This document shows, piece after piece, positions 59,595 through 64,000 of a DNA stretch of 64,000 nucleotides. Location: NCBI GenBank assembly GCA_965246905.1, contig CBDFFZ010000026.1:4701-68700 (forward strand). The letters are read 5' to 3'. The translations under genes and the position numbers were made by a program. This DNA is from UBA1952 sp965246905. GTDB lineage: Bacteria > Bacteroidota > Bacteroidia > Chitinophagales > Chitinophagaceae. The stretch's first letter is position 1, and each line of letters begins with the position of its first letter. Under the pieces are notes generated by a model. The model saw only the letters and a program-made list of their open reading frames with translations, had not been told where the DNA came from and did not search any database.

Positions 59595-61112
59595 ATGTCC
59601 CAGCAATTCAGTGAGCAGGAGCTCGTACGCCGCGAAAAATTACAGCAACTCAATGCCCTCGGCGTAGATCCTTATCCCGCCCCGCTTTTTGAAATATCGC
59701 ATACCGCGCAATCCCTCCGCGAAAGCTATACAGCAGATACAGCAGAAGATTTTAAAAGCATCACCCTGGCAGGCCGCATCATGATGGTGCGCGATATGGG
59801 CAAAGCTAATTTTGCCGTGCTACAGGACAGCACAGGCCGCATGCAGCTCTACCTGAAGCGGGATGATCTTTGTCCCGGCGAGGACAAAACCCTGTACAAT
59901 ACCATCTGGAAAAAGCTCATTGACCTCGGCGATATCGTAGGCGTAAAAGGCTATGCATTCATCACCAAAACCGGCGAGCTGAGCGTGCATGTGGAAGAGC
60001 TCACGCTGCTCACCAAAGCCCTGCGCCCACTGCCCGTAGTGCGCGAAGTGGACGGCGAAGTATATGACGCCGTAACCGACCCCGAATTCAAATACCGCCA
60101 GCGCTATGCCGACCTTATCGTGAACCCCGAAGTGCGCGCCACCTTCGTAAAAATGACGAAGATGAAGGCAGCAATCCGTAAATTCCTCGACGACCGCGGT
60201 GCGCTCGAGGTAGATACACCGGTGCTCCAGACCATTCCCGGCGGCGCGGCGGCAAGGCCCTTCATCACCCACCACAATGCGCTGGATATGCCGCTGTACC
60301 TGCGTGTGGCCAATGAGCTTTACCTGAAGCGCCTTATTGTAGGCGGCTTCGATTGGGTGTATGAGTTCAGCCGCAACTTCCGCAATGAAGGTATGGACCG
60401 CACGCACAATCCTGAGTTCACCATCCTGGAATTTTATACTGCCTATAAAGATTACCTCTGGATGATGGAGATAACCGAGCAAATGCTCGAGCAGACGGCC
60501 ATTGCCACCAATGGAATAACAACAGTACAGGCCGGGGAAAACAGTATTGATTTTAAAGCGCCCTACAAGCGCATTCCTATTTTCGATGCCATCAAAGAGC
60601 ACACCGGTATCGACATTACCGGCATGGAGGAGGCTGCGCTGCGAGATGTATGCCGGCAATTGAATATTTCGGTATCGCCCACCATTGGCAAGGGAAAACT
60701 GATCGATGAAATCTTCAGTGAAAAATGCGAAGGGCAGTACATTCAGCCAACCTTCATTACTGATTATCCTGTAGAGATGAGCCCACTTACCAAGAAGCAC
60801 CGCAGCAAGGAAGGCCTTGTAGAGCGCTTTGAATTGATGATCAACGGCAAGGAAATAGCCAATGCGTATAGTGAGCTGAACGACCCGATAGATCAGCGCG
60901 CACGCTTTGAAGAGCAGGTGCAGCTTATGGAGCGTGGCGATGATGAGGCCATGTTTATCGACTATGATTTTCTGCGCGCGCTTGAATATGGCATGCCGCC
61001 AACTGCCGGCATAGGTATTGGCATAGAGCGCCTCGCTATGCTTTTGACTGGGCAGTATGCGATACAGGATGTGCTGCTCTTCCCACAGATGCGGCCGGAA
61101 AAAATGGATTGA
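59595..61112 (+). CDS. lysS: Lysyl-tRNA synthetase, class II
   Basis: 505 residues. OB-fold anticodon domain (about 55-150, with ITLAGRIMMVRDMGKANFAVLQD), then class II catalytic motifs: motif 2 RNFRNEGMDRTHNPEFTILEFY (about 265) and motif 3 PPTAGIGIGIERLAMLL (about 480). It charges tRNA-Lys with lysine. Length is standard. A leader of AAATTCC/AAATTACC words runs up to the ATG. Confidence 0.97.
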   Translation: MSQQFSEQELVRREKLQQLNALGVDPYPAPLFEISHTAQSLRESYTADTAEDFKSITLAGRIMMVRDMGKANFAVLQDSTGRMQLYLKRDDLCPGEDKTLYNTIWKKLIDLGDIVGVKGYAFITKTGELSVHVEELTLLTKALRPLPVVREVDGEVYDAVTDPEFKYRQRYADLIVNPEVRATFVKMTKMKAAIRKFLDDRGALEVDTPVLQTIPGGAAARPFITHHNALDMPLYLRVANELYLKRLIVGGFDWVYEFSRNFRNEGMDRTHNPEFTILEFYTAYKDYLWMMEITEQMLEQTAIATNGITTVQAGENSIDFKAPYKRIPIFDAIKEHTGIDITGMEEAALRDVCRQLNISVSPTIGKGKLIDEIFSEKCEGQYIQPTFITDYPVEMSPLTKKHRSKEGLVERFELMINGKEIANAYSELNDPIDQRARFEEQVQLMERGDDEAMFIDYDFLRALEYGMPPTAGIGIGIERLAMLLTGQYAIQDVLLFPQMRPEKMD

Positions 61113-61137
61113 TTTTTATAGCTGATCTCAGTTAGCA

Positions 61138-61255
61138 TTAAAAGCCTATCCTGAAAATAACATTCCCAGTGGCTTGAGCCGAAACCAGATACCCTTCACC
61201 CTGGGCTTCAGCCCAGGGTGGGCGATCATTAAGCTTTTTTTCGGATAGGCTTTAA
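61138..61255. repeat. Compound palindrome (REP/MITE-like), second copy
   Basis: Outer arms TTAAAAGCCTATCC (about 61138-61151) and GGATAGGCTTTAA (about 61243-61255) pair. Inside lie GGCTTGAGCC (61171-61180) and the strong stem CACCCTGGGC / GCCCAGGGTG (61198-61220). Same design as 22685-22805: an outer inverted repeat around two GGCTTnAGCC dyads, the spacing between them also similar. It sits just after lysS. Confidence 0.7.
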
Positions 61256-61288
61256 GTGGATGGCAAACATAGATTCCTTGCAGGCTAC

Positions 61289-63019
61289 ATGAAAAATATT
61301 CTTTCTCTTATTTCGTGCTTTATTATCTGCGCAGTATTGCTGGTGTATCGTGTGGCTTACTCGCCCACACATACCGGCAGGCCGCTGAAGATTACGGAAT
61401 GGGATGCCTTTGGCTATTACCTCTACCTGCCATCTACTTTTATTTACCATGAAGCTAAAGAGCTGAAATGGTGCGATTCAATTGACCGTAAATATGCGCT
61501 ATCGGGCGGTACCGGCCTGCCGGTTGAGCGGGCTGAGAATGGGAATCTGGTAAATAAATATCTCTGCGGTGTGGCCATTATGCAGCTGCCCTGGTTTGCA
61601 ATTGCTCATCTTATAGCGCCTTCTTTAGGCTACCCGCAGGATGGCTATTCGCCGCCGTACCAGTATGCGCTTGCGTACGGAATCATTTTCTATTGCCTGC
61701 TGGCGTTACTGGTCCTACGGCGTGTGCTACTCTATTATTTTAAGGATGCCATTGTTGCGGTAACGCTCCTGCTCACCTGCCTCGCTACCAATTTTATACA
61801 GTATGCAGCCGTAGATAGCGGTCAGAGCCATGCTTATATTTTCCTGCTTTATGCCCTGATCCTGTACGCAACGCTTAGGTGGCATGAGCACCCCCGCACG
61901 GGTTGGGCATTATTGATCGGCTACCTGATTGGTTTCGCTATGATAAGCCGTCCTACGGAAGCAATTATGCTGTTCATTCCGCTACTTTGGAATACGCATA
62001 CTAAAGAAGCTGCGCGGAAAAAGTGGACATTGGTTAAGCTGCATAGAGGTCACGTCATTGCTGCGATACTGGCCGGGCTTGGAGGCATCCTGCCACAGCT
62101 TATTTACTGGAAGATCGTTAGTGGCTCTTTTATTTATGATGTGGGCAGCAAATGGGTATTTCTGAATCCCTGGTTCCGTGGGCTGTTTGGCTTCGAAAAA
62201 GGCTGGTTTATATACACTCCGATAACTGTTTTCTTTGTTGCCGGACTCTTCTTCATGAAGCGCCTGCCTTTCCGTAAGTCTGTGCTTACCTTCTGCCTGC
62301 TCAATATCTGGATCATCATTGCTTGGGATGACTGGCAATATGGCGGCAGCTATTCCACCCGTGCGCTGGTACAAAGCTATCCGGTATTTGCACTGCCGCT
62401 CGCCGCGTTCATTGATAAAGTGGCTGCCCGGAAATGGAAATATCTTTTCTTTCCCATTGCCATTTACCTGCTTGGCGTAAACCTTTTTCAGATTACCCAG
62501 TACTGTAGCACCATCCTTCATTACCGGGATATGAACCAGCGTTATTACAGCCGTATTTACCTCAACCCAAACCCTGCTCCGATCGATATGAGCCTGTTGG
62601 ATACAGATGAATGGCTGACAGACGAGGCAAGGTATGTGCACTATAAATTGGCAGCGATAACTGAGCCACTACCGGTACATTTTCCGGCAAATAGCCATAC
62701 CGACATACTCACATGGAGACCGGCATTTATTACAGAAGCAAAAAAAACAGGAAGTATAAAGTGGCTTAAGGTAGAAGCGGGAATCAATGCGCCCGATAGG
62801 CTTTGGGAAAGCAAATTGAATATAGATTTAAAGGCGGGTGACTCGATAAAACATAAATGCATCCGGCTGTTTAACCCGGTTGGCGTGCGCACAAACCGCT
62901 ATGCTATGTATGTAAAAGTGCCGGACTTTTTTAAGGATGCTCCCTGTATCATTTCAATCAGCTCACCGTACGATTTTGAGGGTATAGTTATAAATCTGAG
63001 CGTAACAGCGTTCAAATAA
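61289..63019 (+). CDS. Membrane glycosyltransferase-like protein
   Basis: 576 residues from the ATG at 61289; an upstream GTG (61256) lies at the edge of the palindromic element and is not used. Roughly ten hydrophobic segments (from ILSLISCFIICAVLLVY) span the first 430 residues, and a soluble C-terminal domain follows. The first loop has TEWDAFGYYLYLPSTFIYH, an acidic D/E-rich pattern typical of GT-C enzymes. It would move sugars from polyprenyl carriers onto an acceptor outside the membrane. The family is not certain and the substrate unknown. Confidence 0.68.
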   Translation: MKNILSLISCFIICAVLLVYRVAYSPTHTGRPLKITEWDAFGYYLYLPSTFIYHEAKELKWCDSIDRKYALSGGTGLPVERAENGNLVNKYLCGVAIMQLPWFAIAHLIAPSLGYPQDGYSPPYQYALAYGIIFYCLLALLVLRRVLLYYFKDAIVAVTLLLTCLATNFIQYAAVDSGQSHAYIFLLYALILYATLRWHEHPRTGWALLIGYLIGFAMISRPTEAIMLFIPLLWNTHTKEAARKKWTLVKLHRGHVIAAILAGLGGILPQLIYWKIVSGSFIYDVGSKWVFLNPWFRGLFGFEKGWFIYTPITVFFVAGLFFMKRLPFRKSVLTFCLLNIWIIIAWDDWQYGGSYSTRALVQSYPVFALPLAAFIDKVAARKWKYLFFPIAIYLLGVNLFQITQYCSTILHYRDMNQRYYSRIYLNPNPAPIDMSLLDTDEWLTDEARYVHYKLAAITEPLPVHFPANSHTDILTWRPAFITEAKKTGSIKWLKVEAGINAPDRLWESKLNIDLKAGDSIKHKCIRLFNPVGVRTNRYAMYVKVPDFFKDAPCIISISSPYDFEGIVINLSVTAFK

Positions 63020-63063
63020 GGCTATACTACAACCCCAGGTGATCTACTAAAATATGCTCCTTT

Positions 63064-63669
63064 ATGAAAAATAAATTACTACTCTGTTTGATAATTTCCT
63101 TCGCTGCTACGGCCGGTGCGCAAACTTATAAGCACGAAATTGATTCCTTCCGTATGCATTATAAGCAGGAATTTCTAACAGATGACCATAGTCCGCTGAA
63201 AGCTGCCGATACGGGTTTCCTTCGCTTTTACGCACCCGATATTACTTATAGAGTGAATGCCACCTTTATAGCAACACCAGATAGTAACCCTTTCGAAATA
63301 GCTACGCATAGCGGAAAAACCAAGCCTTACCGGAAATTCGGAATCCTGACTTTCCGCCTACAGGGAAAGATGCTCAACCTGGCGGTTTATCAGGGAATTG
63401 ACCTTATAAAGAAACCGGATCTTGCCAACTACCTCTTCCTTCCTTTTAATGACCAGACCAATTATGAAACTACGTTTGCCGGTGGCCGCTACATTGATCT
63501 GCGCACCGGCGATATTGCCAATGGAAGGGTAGTGCTGGATTTCAATAAAGCCTATAATCCGTACTGCGCATTTGCCGAAGGCTATTCCTGCCCCATACCA
63601 CCGGACGAAAACAAGTTGAAAGTAAAGATCAACGCTGGAGAAAAATTATTCGGGAAAATACAGAAATAA
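63064..63669 (+). CDS. DUF1684 protein, secreted
   Basis: 201 residues. Signal peptide (about 1-19, ending TAGAQ). The conserved part is DFNKAYNPYCAFAEGYSCPIPPDENKLKVKINAGEKLFG, the DUF1684 signature, preceded by GRYIDLRTGDI. Proteins of this family are exported and of unknown role. It ends at a bidirectional hairpin. Confidence 0.87.
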   Translation: MKNKLLLCLIISFAATAGAQTYKHEIDSFRMHYKQEFLTDDHSPLKAADTGFLRFYAPDITYRVNATFIATPDSNPFEIATHSGKTKPYRKFGILTFRLQGKMLNLAVYQGIDLIKKPDLANYLFLPFNDQTNYETTFAGGRYIDLRTGDIANGRVVLDFNKAYNPYCAFAEGYSCPIPPDENKLKVKINAGEKLFGKIQK

Positions 63670-63672
63670 AAA

Positions 63673-63692
63673 AAGCGCCTGTGAAGGCGCTT
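63673..63692. terminator. Bidirectional terminator
   Basis: AAGCGCCT (63673-63680) / AGGCGCTT (63685-63692), loop GTGA, flanked by A on one side and AAATTT on the other, between two convergent genes. Confidence 0.88.
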
Positions 63693-63716
63693 AAATTTCA
63701 AAATATACCGCTCAAT

Positions 63717-64000
63717 TTATTTGGTAATGCCCATTTTTGCTTTTACAGAAGCGAGCAAATTGTCTGCATCATTGGCATAAAGCAATGATCCGCCGCTGGC
63801 ATCAAATACATAGCTGTAACCTTTTTCCTTAGCTACATCCTTAATGGCTTTGTCGGCTTTTTCAAGAATAGGCTTGTATATTCTTTCTTTTTCGGCAGCT
63901 ATTTTGCCTTGTGCGCTTTGCTGGTAAGATTCAATACGGCTTTGAAGATCCTGCAGTTCTTTTTGCTTCACAGTCTTCACTGCATCGCTCATAGTCTTTT
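63717..64000 (-). CDS. OmpH/Skp family chaperone, 5' end beyond window
   Basis: The frame continues past the window edge (the ATG at 63992 is internal). The C-terminal part is visible: KQKELQDLQSRIESYQQSAQ, an extended coiled coil, then PILEKADKAIKDVAKEKGYSYVFDASGGSLLYAND, the end of the OmpH/Skp family. Skp holds unfolded outer-membrane proteins in the periplasm, alongside the BAM complex. At least 94 residues are present. Confidence 0.82.
   Translation of the reverse strand, partial: KTMSDAVKTVKQKELQDLQSRIESYQQSAQGKIAAEKERIYKPILEKADKAIKDVAKEKGYSYVFDASGGSLLYANDADNLLASVKAKMGITK

Noticed and set aside
59820..60800. 326-codon frame opposite lysS
   Set aside because: Antisense shadow; the lysS motifs on the plus strand settle the direction.

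Overview
The window is a stretch of chromosome from a member of the Bacteroidota, most likely from the Chitinophagales/Sphingobacteriales side. Several things point that way: type IX secretion C-terminal domains (gliding-type at 594-3347, T9SS type A at 15004-16479 and 56766-58352), a subtype iii type VI secretion gene set (tssN, tssO, tssP), a Bacteroidota-type RpoZ, an IPExxxVDY protein, DUF2723, -33/-7 promoters with a TAnnTTTG box, and A-rich leaders with almost no Shine-Dalgarno sequences.

Layout. 1-5.4 kb: partial membrane protein, a large secreted PKD/gliding-type protein, an unrecognised gene (here 'A', 3883-4608) preceded by a five-copy palindrome array, and a beta-barrel-like protein. 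5.5-11.4 kb: ABC ATPase followed by a compact acyl-carrier lipid cluster (ACP, LpxL-like acyltransferase, hotdog dehydratase, secreted protein, thioesterase, ketosynthase) and a membrane desaturase, recalling part of an aryl-polyene/flexirubin locus. 11.4-14.8 kb: acetyltransferase, a sulfite-oxidase-like lipoprotein with a cytochrome c partner, then gene 'B' (13732-14433, minus), a paralogue of A with its own five-copy array. 15-24.8 kb: secreted protein, rpsO-pnp, DUF721, a YjjG-like phosphatase, bamD-rpoZ, grpE-dnaJ. 25-31.9 kb: seven co-directional T6SS(iii) genes (tssG-N-K-O-P-E-F). 32.3-45.8 kb: the S10 and spc ribosomal operons from rpsJ to map. 45.8-46.9 kb: decayed DNA with an M1-peptidase pseudogene. 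46.9-64 kb: lgt, nucleoside phosphorylase, tRNA-Cys, DUF2723 protein, slipin, DUF58, T9SS cargo, Ycf48-like lipoprotein, lysS, a membrane glycosyltransferase, DUF1684 and a partial OmpH/Skp.

The most unusual signal is the A/B cassette. Two unlinked paralogous genes of unknown function each have five GGAGG...CCTCC palindromes spaced 41-42 bp apart (four helical turns) just upstream, and a nearly identical palindrome-plus-terminator just downstream. Other notable points are: three copies of a structured intergenic element with a covarying hairpin; two compound REP-like palindromes; eight single-base A/T insertions confined to 31.33-32.90 kb that break tssF, rpsJ and rplC (almost certainly sequence error, at the point where the T6SS locus meets the ribosomal operon); a ribosomal block cut at both ends (no fusA upstream, no infA-rplQ downstream); and a possible 44-residue membrane peptide between rplP and rpmC.

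All calls are from reading the sequence; no database search was run. Family names rest on remembered motifs and lengths, and start codons were moved where the first possible start was implausible.
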